The notes: a model not told the origin generated them from the letters alone. Counted from the stretch's first letter, positions 1 through 7,350 are shown. The stretch is 23,382 nt of DNA from JAITWT01 sp964439605 (GCA_964439605.1 CAYTPC010000045.1:1-23382); one strand, 5' to 3'. Numbers and translations are program-made.

Positions 1-768
1 ATCGGCGGCGCCGACATGCCGGTGGTGGTGTCCATGCTCAACAGCTACTCCGGCTGGGCCGCGGCGGGCATCGGCTTTTCGTTGAACAACGCGATGCTGA
101 TCATCGCCGGTTCGCTGGTGGGCAGTTCGGGCGCGATCCTCAGCTACATCATGTGCAAGGCGATGAACCGCTCGTTCTTCAACGTGATTCTGGGCGGTTT
201 CGGCGGCGAGGCCGCGGCCGGCGGGGCCGGCTCGAAAGAGCAGCGCCCGGTCAAGAGCGGCAGCGCCGAGGACGTGGCTTATCTGCTTGGAAACTCCGAA
301 ACCGTGATCATCGTGCCGGGCTACGGCCTGGCGGTCGCACGCGCGCAGCACGCGGTCAATGAACTGGCCAAAAAGCTCAAAAGCAAGGGCGTGGACGTGA
401 AATACGCCATTCACCCCGTCGCGGGCCGCATGCCGGGCCACATGAACGTGTTGCTGGCCGAGGCCGAGGTGCCTTACGACCAGGTGTACGAGATGGAAGA
501 CATCAACGGCGAGTTTGGCCAGGCGGACGTTGCGATCATCCTGGGCGCCAACGACGTCGTGAATCCGGCCGCGCACACCAAAGGCAGCCCGATCTACGGC
601 ATGCCGATCCTGGAGGCTTACAAGGCCAAGACCGTGATCGTCAACAAGCGCTCCATGGCCGCCGGCTATGCGGGGCTGGATAACGAGCTGTTCTACATGG
701 ACAAGACCATGATGGTCTTCGGTGACGCCAAAAAGGTGGTTGAAGACATGGTCAAGGCCATCGAATAA
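1..768 (+). CDS. pntB: NAD(P) transhydrogenase subunit beta, C-terminal part (5' end outside window)
   Basis: PntB is the membrane and NADP(H)-binding subunit of the proton-translocating transhydrogenase, which uses the proton gradient to make NADPH from NADH at the inner membrane. The frame is open from base 1, so only the last 255 residues are visible. They begin in the final hydrophobic segments (SGWAAAGIGFSLNNAMLII, then GSLVGSSGAILSYIMCKAMN). A Gly/Ala/Lys-rich linker leads into the soluble NADP-binding domain III, seen as VIIVPGYGLAVARAQHAV, HPVAGRMPGHMNVLLAEA and ILGANDVVNPAA, with the closing VNKRSMAAGYAGLDNELFY. The C-terminus looks complete. pntA would be expected upstream, outside the window. 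The next gene starts 67 bases later and has its own ribosome-binding site. Family assignment is very secure; the upstream boundary is simply not visible. Confidence 0.96.
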   Translation: MGGADMPVVVSMLNSYSGWAAAGIGFSLNNAMLIIAGSLVGSSGAILSYIMCKAMNRSFFNVILGGFGGEAAAGGAGSKEQRPVKSGSAEDVAYLLGNSETVIIVPGYGLAVARAQHAVNELAKKLKSKGVDVKYAIHPVAGRMPGHMNVLLAEAEVPYDQVYEMEDINGEFGQADVAIILGANDVVNPAAHTKGSPIYGMPILEAYKAKTVIVNKRSMAAGYAGLDNELFYMDKTMMVFGDAKKVVEDMVKAIE

Positions 769-824
769 CCATCCCGCGTTGCACGTGGAAATTGAATCTG
801 GTTCGCGTCGTTGTTTAAAGGGAA

Positions 825-830
825 AAGGAG
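825..830 (+). promoter_or_regulatory. Ribosome-binding site deciding the fadD start
   Basis: AAGGAG lies five bases before ATG 836. This selects that codon over the in-frame upstream start at 722, which would overlap pntB by 47 bases. Confidence 0.75.
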
Positions 831-835
831 ATCGT

Positions 836-2512
836 ATGACTGATCGACCCTGGCTTGCCAGCTATCCCCCTGGGGTGCCCGCTGATATCGACCCATCGAA
901 GTACCGCTCGCTGGTGGCGTTGATGGAGGAGAGCTTCGAACGCTTCGCCGAGCGAACGGCCTACAGCTTCATGGGCTCCGACATCAGCTACCGCAAAACG
1001 GGCGAAAACAGCCGCGCGCTGGCGTCCTGGCTGCAAGGGCTGGGCCTGGTCAAGGGCGACCGCGTGGCACTGATGATGCCCAACGCGCCGCAGTATCCGG
1101 TCGCGGTGGCGGCCGTGCTGCGCGCCGGGCTGGTGGTCGTCAACGTCAACCCGTTGTACACGCCGCGCGAACTCGAGCATCAGCTCAAGGACGCAGGCGC
1201 CAAGGCCATCATCCTGATGGACAACTTCGCGGCGACGCTGGAACACTGTATCGCCGCCACGCCGGTCCGGCACGTCCTGCTCACCGGCATAGGCGACAGC
1301 CTGGGCCTGTTCAAGGGCACGTTGATCAACTTCGCCGCGCGCAAGATCAAGAAGCTGGTACCGCCCTATCGTTTGCCTGGCGCGGTGCGTTTCAATCAGG
1401 CGCTGGCCGAGGGCGCCACGCGCAAGTTCACGCCGGTCGATATCGGGCCTGACGACATAGCGCTGCTGCAATATACCGGCGGCACCACGGGAGTCCCCAA
1501 GGGCGCGATGCTGTTGCACCGCAACGTGATCGCCAACGTGTTGCAGTCCGAGGCATGGAACGAGCCGGTGATGAACCGGCTGTCCGAAAACGAGCAACCC
1601 ACCAGCGTGTGCGCGTTGCCGCTGTATCACATCTTCGCGTTCACCGTGAACATGATGCTGTCGCTGCGTACCGGCGGCAAGACGATCCTGATCCCGAACC
1701 CGCGTGACCTCAAAGCCACGCTCACAGAGCTGTCCAGGCACACCTTTCACAGTTTTCCGGCGGTCAACACGCTGTTCAACGGCCTCGTGAACGATCCGGA
1801 TTTCAACAAGGTCGATTGGAGCCATCTGAAGGTCTCGGTCGGCGGCGGCATGGCGGTGCAAAGCGGTGTGGCCAAACTCTGGCTCGAAAAGACCGGCTGC
1901 CCGATCTGCGAAGGCTACGGCCTGTCCGAGACTTCGCCCTCGGTTACCTGCAACCCGACCACCAGCCGCGAATACAACGGCACCATCGGCTTGCCGTTGC
2001 CCAGTACCTACGTGAAGCTGATCGACGACAACGGCGCCGAGGTGCCCTTCGGGCAGGCCGGCGAACTCGTGGTCTGGGGGCCGCAGGTGATGGCCGGCTA
2101 TTGGCAGCGTCCGGACGAAACCGCCGCGGTCGCGACGGCAGACGGCTACTTCAAGACGGGTGATATCGCCGTGGCCGAGCCGGGCGGTTACTTCCGCATC
2201 GTCGATCGCAAGAAGGACATGATCCTGGTCAGCGGCTTCAACGTCTATCCGAACGAAATCGAAGACGTGGTTTCGCGCCTGCCCGGTGTGCTGGAATGCG
2301 CGGCGGTCGGCGCCCCCGACGAGAAGACCGGCGAGATGATCAAACTGCTCATCGTCAAGAAGGATCCGGCGCTCACCGAAGCGCAAGTGCTCGCCTACTG
2401 CCGCGAAAATCTCACCGGCTACAAGCGGCCCAAGGTCATCGAATTCCGCGATGGACTGCCCAAGACACCCGTCGGCAAGATCCTGCGGCGCGAACTGCGC
2501 GACAACAAGTAA
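836..2512 (+). CDS. fadD: Long-chain fatty-acid--CoA ligase (acyl-CoA synthetase, AMP-forming)
   Basis: The product activates fatty acids to acyl-CoA with ATP, via an acyl-adenylate, at the inner face of the membrane for beta-oxidation or lipid synthesis. It has 558 residues, close to FadD of E. coli (561). Adenylate-forming motifs appear in order: the P-loop-like YTGGTTGVPKG (213-223), GYGLSETSP (from 360), YFKTGD (438-443), DRKKDMILVSGFNVYPNEIE (from 457) and the C-terminal KTPVGKILRREL with the likely catalytic Lys548. The frame is open back to base 722, inside pntB, but ATG 836 is preferred. It has a strong AAGGAG (825-830) five bases upstream, and the protein then starts MTDRPWLASYPPGVP, a typical FadD N-terminus. 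Family membership is clear; exact chain-length preference cannot be read from sequence. Confidence 0.93.
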   Translation: MTDRPWLASYPPGVPADIDPSKYRSLVALMEESFERFAERTAYSFMGSDISYRKTGENSRALASWLQGLGLVKGDRVALMMPNAPQYPVAVAAVLRAGLVVVNVNPLYTPRELEHQLKDAGAKAIILMDNFAATLEHCIAATPVRHVLLTGIGDSLGLFKGTLINFAARKIKKLVPPYRLPGAVRFNQALAEGATRKFTPVDIGPDDIALLQYTGGTTGVPKGAMLLHRNVIANVLQSEAWNEPVMNRLSENEQPTSVCALPLYHIFAFTVNMMLSLRTGGKTILIPNPRDLKATLTELSRHTFHSFPAVNTLFNGLVNDPDFNKVDWSHLKVSVGGGMAVQSGVAKLWLEKTGCPICEGYGLSETSPSVTCNPTTSREYNGTIGLPLPSTYVKLIDDNGAEVPFGQAGELVVWGPQVMAGYWQRPDETAAVATADGYFKTGDIAVAEPGGYFRIVDRKKDMILVSGFNVYPNEIEDVVSRLPGVLECAAVGAPDEKTGEMIKLLIVKKDPALTEAQVLAYCRENLTGYKRPKVIEFRDGLPKTPVGKILRRELRDNK

Positions 2513-2536
2513 GGCTGCGGCCGCTGTGTTCTAGCC

Positions 2537-3295
2537 ATGACCACAGCCATCCTCAGCGCATTACCCGAAGAGCAGGCGGGGCTGCACGCGCAGCTTCGGC
2601 CAGCGACGCTGGTGCGCCATGCCGGGCGCGAATTCCACGCTGGACAGTGGCACGCCCGCCCCGTGGTGCTTGCGCTTTCGCGCATCGGCAAGGTGGCGGC
2701 GGCCACCACCGCAACGCTGCTGATCGAGCGCTTCGGTGTGCGGCGGATCATCTTTACTGGAGTGGCCGGCGGCCTGGGCCCGGGCGTGCGCGTGGGCGAC
2801 ACCGTGGTCGCGCGCGAAACCTTGCAGCACGACATGGATGCCTCGCCAATTTTTGCGCGCCATGAGATCCCGTTGTACGGACGCTCCCGTTTCGATACGG
2901 ACGCCGCCCTGAGCGGACTGTTGCTTGACACGGCACGCGAGGTTGCTACGCGGGCTTGGCAGCGGATGTCCCCTGCCTTGCGCGTGCAATTCGGCCTGCA
3001 TGAGCCGCCCGGCGTGCACCACGGGTTGCTGCTCAGCGGCGACCGCTTCATCTCCAGCGCCAGTGAGGCACGCGCACTGCAGCAGGAACTACCCGATGCG
3101 CTTGCGGTGGACATGGAAGCCGCCGCGGTGGCACAGGTGTGCAATGACTATGACGTGGCCTTCGCGGCGGTGCGCAACGTATCGGATCGTGCCGACGATC
3201 AGGCGCATGTGGATTTTCCTGCTTATCTGTCGCAGGTCGCGGGCGTGCAGGCAGAGGCTTTGATTGGAGCGTTGCTGGAGCGCTTGAGGGATTGA
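2537..3295 (+). CDS. mtnN: 5'-methylthioadenosine / S-adenosylhomocysteine nucleosidase
   Basis: Cytosolic hydrolase of the PNP/UDP phosphorylase superfamily. It splits adenine from methylthioadenosine and S-adenosylhomocysteine, recycling products of SAM-dependent reactions. The 252-residue product has the expected landmarks. ALPEE near residues 8-12 carries the general-acid Glu. GVAGG (75-79) is the glycine-rich strand end. VDMEAAAVAQVC (from 191) carries the ribose-binding Met-Glu pair. VSDRADD has the likely catalytic Asp217. It is somewhat longer than the E. coli enzyme (about 232), with extra sequence around residues 125-165. It starts 24 bases after fadD with no strong Shine-Dalgarno sequence, so co-transcription is possible. 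A related nucleosidase specificity, such as futalosine hydrolase, is less likely but not excluded. Confidence 0.87.
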   Translation: MTTAILSALPEEQAGLHAQLRPATLVRHAGREFHAGQWHARPVVLALSRIGKVAAATTATLLIERFGVRRIIFTGVAGGLGPGVRVGDTVVARETLQHDMDASPIFARHEIPLYGRSRFDTDAALSGLLLDTAREVATRAWQRMSPALRVQFGLHEPPGVHHGLLLSGDRFISSASEARALQQELPDALAVDMEAAAVAQVCNDYDVAFAAVRNVSDRADDQAHVDFPAYLSQVAGVQAEALIGALLERLRD

Positions 3296-3330
3296 GACGG
3301 CGCTGAACGAACGCACGGCCTGCACGAAAG

Positions 3331-3366
3331 ACACAAAAGGCATAAAAGGCACGCAGGCCACGTGCC
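3331..3366 (-). terminator. Probable intrinsic terminator of corA
   Basis: GGCACG (3348-3353) and CGTGCC (3361-3366) form a perfect 6-bp stem with a 7-base loop, 21 bases beyond the corA stop. On the minus strand the stem is followed by TTTTATGCCTTTTG, a T-rich run. On the plus strand there is no T-run, so it fits termination of corA rather than of mtnN. Confidence 0.5.
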
Positions 3367-3386
3367 GTTGCGAAACAGATACTGGG

Positions 3387-4373
3387 CTATTTCAACCAGC
3401 CACGCCGCCGGAAATACCACATCGGCACCAGCGCGCTGGCCACCATGAGCAGCAGCGCGAAGGGGTAGCCCAATGTCCAGTCGAGCTCGGGCATGATTTT
3501 GAAGTTCATCCCGTAGATGCTCGCGATCAGCGTTGGCGGCAGCAACGCGACGCTGGCCACCGAGAAGATCTTGATGGTCTTGTTCTGGTTGATGTTCACG
3601 AAACCAACGGTCGCATCCAGCAGGAAGTTGATCTTCTCAAACAGGAAGGCGGTGTGGTTGTCGATCGATTCGATGTCGCGCAGGATTTGGCGTGCATCCT
3701 CGAATTGCTCGGCACTGAGCATCCGGCTGCGCATCATGAAACTGACCGCGCGGCGCGTATCCATCACGTTGCGGCGAATGCGGCCGTTCAAGTCTTCCTG
3801 GAGCGCGATGGCAGCCAGCACCTCGGCGGCCAGTTCGTCGGTCACGTTGCCAGCAAGCACTTTCTTGCTGGCGGCCTCAAGCTCGTCGTAGATGCCTTCG
3901 AGCGTGTCAGCCGAATACTCGGCGTCGCCATCCAGGAGCTTGAGCAACACATCCTTCGCATCCTTGATCAGCCCCGGCGCACGGCGCGCGCGCATTCGCA
4001 GCAGACGAAACACCGGCGCGTCTTCATCGTGGATCGAGAACAACACGCCACAGCTGCGCAGTTCGGTATTGTCCTGATTCAGGATGAAGGCAACGCGCAC
4101 CGAACGCGGGTTCTCCTCATCGGCGATCAGGAAATCATCGCGGATATGCAGTTCGCCGTTGTCTTCTTCGTAGAAGCGCGCCGATTCCTCGATGTTGTCG
4201 GCCATCGCATCCTCGGGGATCGACAGGCCGTAGTACTGCTTGACCCAGCGCTTTTCCTCAAGGGTCGGTGATTCGAGATCGACCCAGATCGGCTGGAATC
4301 GGGATAATTCTTCGAGTGCCTCGATCTCTTCCTGGAAGAGGCGGCCGTTAGCAAGCGAGAAGATGTTGAGCAT
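3387..4373 (-). CDS. corA: Magnesium/cobalt transporter of the CorA family
   Basis: CorA forms a homopentameric inner-membrane channel for Mg2+ (also Co2+, Ni2+), gated by cytosolic Mg2+. The 328-residue protein has a long acidic and helical N-terminal cytoplasmic domain. Its first membrane helix (about 268-286) ends in the signature YGMNF (Gly288-Met289-Asn290). A short periplasmic loop (KIMPELDW) follows, then a second helix (about 302-322) and a basic tail, FRRRGWLK. That is the standard CorA architecture and length. The start is supported by GGAG six bases upstream on the minus strand (plus-strand CTCC 4380-4383). It is transcribed alone and converges on mtnN. Nothing is missing from the core motif. 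Confidence 0.95.
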   Translation of the reverse strand: MLNIFSLANGRLFQEEIEALEELSRFQPIWVDLESPTLEEKRWVKQYYGLSIPEDAMADNIEESARFYEEDNGELHIRDDFLIADEENPRSVRVAFILNQDNTELRSCGVLFSIHDEDAPVFRLLRMRARRAPGLIKDAKDVLLKLLDGDAEYSADTLEGIYDELEAASKKVLAGNVTDELAAEVLAAIALQEDLNGRIRRNVMDTRRAVSFMMRSRMLSAEQFEDARQILRDIESIDNHTAFLFEKINFLLDATVGFVNINQNKTIKIFSVASVALLPPTLIASIYGMNFKIMPELDWTLGYPFALLLMVASALVPMWYFRRRGWLK

Positions 4374-4523
4374 GGCTCACTCCGTGCGGATGACTGCGGG
4401 AACGACGGGATAGTGGGGCTCGCTTTCGAACCCCTGCGCGAGCCATCCGCCGATGGCCATCAGCAGGAGACCGAAAGCCGCCGAGGCGGGACGCTTTCCA
4501 AATCAGTACTCCGGTAATTTCAA

Positions 4524-4539
4524 CGTTGAACGTTCAACG
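4524..4539. promoter_or_regulatory. Perfect 16-bp palindrome, candidate operator
   Basis: CGTTGAAC followed directly by GTTCAACG is an uninterrupted inverted repeat. It overlaps a second, smaller palindrome, CAACGTTG (4521-4528). It lies 150 bases upstream of corA and 365 upstream of hpf. Dimeric repressors such as TetR-type proteins bind sites of this form, but no regulator can be named. Confidence 0.4.
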
Positions 4540-4689
4540 GCCGCGATTATGTCACCGGATGTAGCATCCCGGGCCAGAATCGTGGCTCGATCAACGCCTG
4601 TGGCGGTTGCGAGTCTGGTCCGAACAATGCCGCCATCGGCAGAACGCGTATCGACTCCATGGCGAACCGGGAAAACAACCGTGGTGCGG

Positions 4690-4719
4690 GATGTGTCATG
4701 ATGTGTCAAGATGTCATCC
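4690..4719. repeat. Three near-tandem ten-base units
   Basis: GATGTGTCAT, GATGTGTCAA and GATGTCATCC follow one another. The first two differ by one base and the third diverges after GATGT. They lie in the corA-hpf gap; no role is evident. Confidence 0.4.
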
Positions 4720-4892
4720 ATCCAGTCAGACACGGGATTGCTTTTCGGGGGTACCCGGGGCATAGTGAATCGATCTTGGAGGCTTGTCGTTCCCCTTGCT
4801 TTCCCCTTTTTCTTGAGTCCCTGTCCAGTTTCCAGCAGTTTTTTCCTGGCTCCGCGGTTCCGCAACGCGGGGTCTTTCATTACGTCGATTCC

Positions 4893-4899
4893 AGGAGGT
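4893..4899 (+). promoter_or_regulatory. Strong ribosome-binding site of hpf
   Basis: AGGAGGT lies five bases before ATG 4905. It is close to the ideal complement of the 16S rRNA tail and decides the start, since the frame is open back to 4659. Confidence 0.8.
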
Positions 4900-4904
4900 C
4901 ATTC

Positions 4905-5234
4905 ATGAATTTGACGATCAGTGGGCACCATCTCGAAATCACCCCCGCGCTGCGCAATTACGTGACGAGCAAGCTCGATCGGATCACGCGGCATTTTGAT
5001 CAGGTGGTTGATGTCAGAGTGATCCTCACCGTCGAGAAACAGAAAGAAAAGGAAAAGCGACAACGCGCCGAGTGCAACATCCACGTCAAAGGCAGCGACA
5101 TATTCGCCGAAGCGAGCCATGCAGATCTCTATGCAGCGGTCGATGAACTGGTCGACAAGCTCGATCGGCAGGTGGTTCGCCACAAAACCCGCTTACAAGA
5201 TCACCAACACGCAACAGCCAAGCGCGCGATATAG
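4905..5234 (+). CDS. hpf: Ribosome hibernation promoting factor, short form
   Basis: HPF binds the decoding region of the 30S subunit in starved or stationary cells and helps form inactive 100S ribosomes. The product is 109 residues, the size of the short HPF/YhbH form, and has no long-form C-terminal dimerisation domain. The family fold is recognisable. MNLTISGHHLEITPALRNYV is the first strand and helix. KLDRITRHFDQVVDVRVIL, a basic strand rich in Lys/Glu (residues 45-55), and SHADLYAAVDELVDKLDRQV as the second helix follow. An earlier in-frame start at 4659 is rejected because of the AGGAGGT site and the family N-terminus. It heads a plus-strand set hpf-ptsN-hprK. In most proteobacteria rpoN precedes it; here it does not. 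Confidence 0.95.
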   Translation: MNLTISGHHLEITPALRNYVTSKLDRITRHFDQVVDVRVILTVEKQKEKEKRQRAECNIHVKGSDIFAEASHADLYAAVDELVDKLDRQVVRHKTRLQDHQHATAKRAI

Positions 5235-5289
5235 GCGTGCCGTGCGCGAAGTCAAAATACACCACTAACTTCCGGGTAAATCCTCTTGC

Positions 5290-5323
5290 CGGCCACCTGC
5301 GGGTGGCCGTGTGGGTGCATAAT
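5290..5323 (+). promoter_or_regulatory. Hairpin and possible -10 element before ptsN
   Basis: CGGCCACC (5290-5297), loop TGCG, GGTGGCCG (5302-5309) is a perfect 8-bp stem in the hpf-ptsN gap. It has no T-run, so it is not a standard terminator. CATAAT (5318-5323) matches the -10 consensus in five of six positions, 18 bases before the ptsN ATG. No convincing -35 box is visible. It could be a secondary promoter, an mRNA processing or stability hairpin, or neither. Confidence 0.3.
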
Positions 5324-5341
5324 CGCGTTCGTTTTGTCATC

Positions 5342-5809
5342 ATGAACCGCCTCGCGTCCATCCTGCCGCCCGCTCAAGTGCTGGTGCGCGTCAATGCCAC
5401 TAGTAAGAAGCGCGCCTTCGAAGAGGTTGGGCTCCTGTTCGAAAACCTCCATGGCCTGGGTCGGGCGTTGATCACCGACAGCCTTTTTGCGCGCGAACGA
5501 CTCGGTTCGACCGGGCTGGGCCATGGCGTGGCGATTCCTCATGGCCGCATCAAAGGACTGAAGTCGCCCATGGCGGCGGTGTTCCAACTGGCCCAGCCGA
5601 TCGGCTTCGACGCCCCCGACGAACAGCCGGTGGTGATGCTGATCTTTCTTCTGGTGCCAGAGGCCGCGACCCAGAAGCACTTGGAGATTCTTTCGGAGAT
5701 TGCTGAGTTGCTCAGCGATCCCCAGTTGCGCGAACAGATCAAGACCAGCCAAGACGCGCAAATGCTGCATTCGCTCATTGCGAGCTGGCAGCCGTCCAAG
5801 GCCGCGTGA
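5342..5809 (+). CDS. ptsN: PTS IIA-like nitrogen regulatory protein (EIIA-Ntr)
   Basis: PtsN is the terminal phospho-acceptor of the nitrogen phosphotransferase system (PtsP-NPr-PtsN). Its phosphorylation state regulates potassium transport and other processes through protein contacts; it moves no sugar itself. The 155-residue product has the IIA fold signature GLGHGVAIPHGR with the likely phosphorylated His67. The later segment VVMLIFLLVPEAATQKHLEILSEIAELL is typical of the family. The frame is open back to 5237, but ATG 5342 gives the normal length and N-terminus (MNRLASILPPAQVLV). No good Shine-Dalgarno sequence precedes it. hprK follows after 37 bases. A link to the kup potassium transporter elsewhere in this window is only a thought, since known PtsN targets are Kdp and Trk. 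Confidence 0.94.
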   Translation: MNRLASILPPAQVLVRVNATSKKRAFEEVGLLFENLHGLGRALITDSLFARERLGSTGLGHGVAIPHGRIKGLKSPMAAVFQLAQPIGFDAPDEQPVVMLIFLLVPEAATQKHLEILSEIAELLSDPQLREQIKTSQDAQMLHSLIASWQPSKAA

Positions 5810-5846
5810 ACTTCTACTTCTCAATCTTTGTGGAGCCGCTGCGCGC

Positions 5847-6806
5847 ATGAAGCCGATGGTCATCAGCGCCGATGCGATATTCGAGGATTTCCGCGGCTCG
5901 TTGCGGTGGGAATGGCTCGCGGGCCTGGGCGCCTCGGAACGCCAGTTCGCGCCTGATGTGATTAGCCGCGCACAGTCGGCGGCCGATCTGGTGGGCTATC
6001 TCAACTACATCCATCCTTACCGCGCGCAGATTCTGGGTACACGCGAAGTAACCTATCTGACGAAGGGCAGCGCCGAGGACTGCGAGCGGCGCATCGGGCG
6101 CATCGTCCGGCTCGAACCGCCGATGCTGGTGCTCGCCGACGGGCAGACTGCGCCCAATCAGTTGCTGTCGATCTGCGAGCGCGCACAACTGCCGCTGTTT
6201 GCCACGCGCGAATCGTCGGCTTTCGTCATCGATCTGCTGCGCGCCTATCTGTCCAAGCATTTCGCCGAGCGCACTTCGATGCACGGCGTATTCATGGACA
6301 TCCTTGGGCTGGGCGTCATCATCACCGGCGAATCGGGGCTGGGTAAAAGTGAACTCGGCCTGGAGCTGATCTCGCGCGGCAACGGCCTCGTGGCCGATGA
6401 CGCGGTCGATCTCTACCGCATCAGCCAAACCACGATCGAGGGGCGCTGCCCCGAACTGCTGCAGAACCTGCTGGAAGTGCGCGGCATCGGCCTGCTCGAC
6501 ATCCGGGCAATTTTTGGCGAGACAGCGGTGCGCCGCAAAATGCGCCTGAAGCTGATCGTGCATCTGGTGCGATGCGAGAACTTCGAGCGCGATTACGAGC
6601 GCATGCCGTCAGAACCGCTGACGCAGGATGTGCTCGGCATCCCGATCCGCAGGGTCGTCATTCAGGTGGTGGCAGGCCGGAATATCGCGGTGCTGGTCGA
6701 GGCGGCGGTGCGCAATACGATCCTGCAGTTGCGCGGGATCGACACCTACGCCGAGTTCGTTGCACGCCACCACAAGGCGATGGAAGACGAGCGCGGGCGG
6801 GGATGA
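5847..6806 (+). CDS. hprK: HPr kinase/phosphorylase
   Basis: HprK phosphorylates, and dephosphorylates, the regulatory serine of HPr-like proteins, coupling the PTS to metabolic state. The predicted protein has 319 residues, normal for the family. The N-terminal domain is followed by a P-loop kinase core: HGVFMDILGLGVIITGESGL, Walker A GESGLGKSE (161-169), LVADDAV (181-187), and the HprK signature LEVRGIGLLDIRAIFGETAV (from 199). The chosen ATG 5847 has GTGGAG about eleven bases upstream; a second ATG three codons later (5856) is equally possible. Extending the open frame back to 5700 would overlap ptsN and is rejected. Betaproteobacteria commonly keep this kinase next to ptsN without sugar permeases. 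rapZ, often next in this cluster, is absent here; fur follows on the opposite strand. Confidence 0.94.
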   Translation: MKPMVISADAIFEDFRGSLRWEWLAGLGASERQFAPDVISRAQSAADLVGYLNYIHPYRAQILGTREVTYLTKGSAEDCERRIGRIVRLEPPMLVLADGQTAPNQLLSICERAQLPLFATRESSAFVIDLLRAYLSKHFAERTSMHGVFMDILGLGVIITGESGLGKSELGLELISRGNGLVADDAVDLYRISQTTIEGRCPELLQNLLEVRGIGLLDIRAIFGETAVRRKMRLKLIVHLVRCENFERDYERMPSEPLTQDVLGIPIRRVVIQVVAGRNIAVLVEAAVRNTILQLRGIDTYAEFVARHHKAMEDERGRG

Positions 6807-6809
6807 ACA

Positions 6810-6824
6810 GGCCCTAAAGGGGCC
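6810..6824. terminator. Small hairpin between convergent hprK and fur
   Basis: GGCCC (6810-6814), loop TAAAG, GGGCC (6820-6824) is the only inverted repeat in the 27-base gap between the two convergent genes. Neither strand has a following T-run, so function as a terminator is weakly supported. Confidence 0.25.
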
Positions 6825-6833
6825 CTAAGACTC

Positions 6834-7253
6834 TCAGCGTTTTTCCAGGCAGTCCGGGCACAAACCGTACAACGACATGGCGTGATCCTGCAGCATCCAG
6901 CCTTTGTTTTTGGTGACATTCTGCTGGCACCGCTCGATTTCCGCGTCGTAGAACTCCTCTACCTTGCCGCACGAGGTGCACACCAGGTGGTCGTGGTGTG
7001 AGCCTTCGTTGAGCTCGTAAACCGCCTTTCCGCTCTCGAAAGGGCTGCGTTCGAGGATGCCGGCCTGCTCGAATTGAGTGAGCACGCGATAAACCGTCGC
7101 CAAGCCGATATCGGACTGCTCGCTGAGCAGGATGCGAAAGACATCTTCCGCGGTCATGTGGCGCCGTTCGCTGGTCTGGAAGATTTCGAGGATCTTCAGC
7201 CGCGGCAGCGTGGCTTTCAGGCCAGTGTTCTTGAGTTCGTCGATGTTCGCCAT
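6834..7253 (-). CDS. fur: Ferric uptake regulator
   Basis: Fur is a dimeric metal-dependent repressor that binds Fur boxes with Fe2+ and controls iron uptake. The product is 139 residues, a standard length. The winged-helix domain includes LKATLPRLKILEIFQ and the recognition region IGLATVYRVLTQFEQAGIL. The hinge and metal sites follow: HHDHLVCTSCGKVEEF with the His cluster and first CxxC, and GLCPDC with the second CxxC. Both cysteine pairs are therefore present, as in structural-zinc-containing Fur. The gene lies head-to-head with bamE, an arrangement widely conserved in betaproteobacteria. I see no clear Fur box in the 97-base intergenic region, so autoregulation is not shown by sequence. 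Confidence 0.96.
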   Translation of the reverse strand: MANIDELKNTGLKATLPRLKILEIFQTSERRHMTAEDVFRILLSEQSDIGLATVYRVLTQFEQAGILERSPFESGKAVYELNEGSHHDHLVCTSCGKVEEFYDAEIERCQQNVTKNKGWMLQDHAMSLYGLCPDCLEKR

Positions 7254-7316
7254 GGTCGATCTTGCGCTAGCCTGGCACGGCCTGAGGAAGATGGCCCGAG
7301 GAAGAAAACAGACCAG

Positions 7317-7322
7317 TACAAT
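7317..7322 (+). promoter_or_regulatory. Possible -10 element of the bamE promoter
   Basis: TACAAT matches TATAAT at five of six positions. Transcription from it would begin near 7329, which supports the bamE start at 7351 over the in-frame ATG at 7321. No good -35 hexamer is visible at the right distance. Confidence 0.35.
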
Positions 7323-7350
7323 GCGCCGATCATATCGCTACCCCCTTGTC

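Larger units (their letters stand above)
4374..4904. other. 531-base gene-free region between corA and hpf
   Basis: This is the only gap over 300 bases. It separates the divergent corA and hpf, so it should hold promoters for both. I see a perfect 16-bp palindrome (4524-4539), three near-tandem ten-base units (4690-4719) and a pyrimidine-rich stretch (about 4786-4846) leading to the hpf ribosome-binding site. Composition is visibly less GC-rich than in the flanking genes. Open frames on both strands (for example 4453-4701 plus, 4503-4880 minus) resemble no family I recognise and lack good start signals. No part of rpoN, the usual neighbour upstream of hpf, is recognisable. Confidence 0.6.

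Noticed and set aside
815..2386. A 523-codon open frame antisense to fadD
   Set aside because: The same GC-driven effect; the translation is low in hydrophobic structure and rich in Arg, Gln and His, and matches nothing I recognise.
4778..4809. Possible sigma-54 promoter (TTGGAGG ... CCTTGCT) before hpf
   Set aside because: The GG and GC elements are fifteen bases apart instead of the required ten.
4503..4880. A 125-codon minus-strand frame in the corA-hpf gap, and an 82-codon plus frame at 4453-4701
   Set aside because: No ribosome-binding site, no family resemblance, and they overlap each other and the likely hpf leader. They could be degraded genes, but nothing supports it.
7254..7350. 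Fur box in the fur-bamE intergenic region
   Set aside because: I looked for GATAATGATAATCATTATC-like sequence on both strands and found no convincing match.
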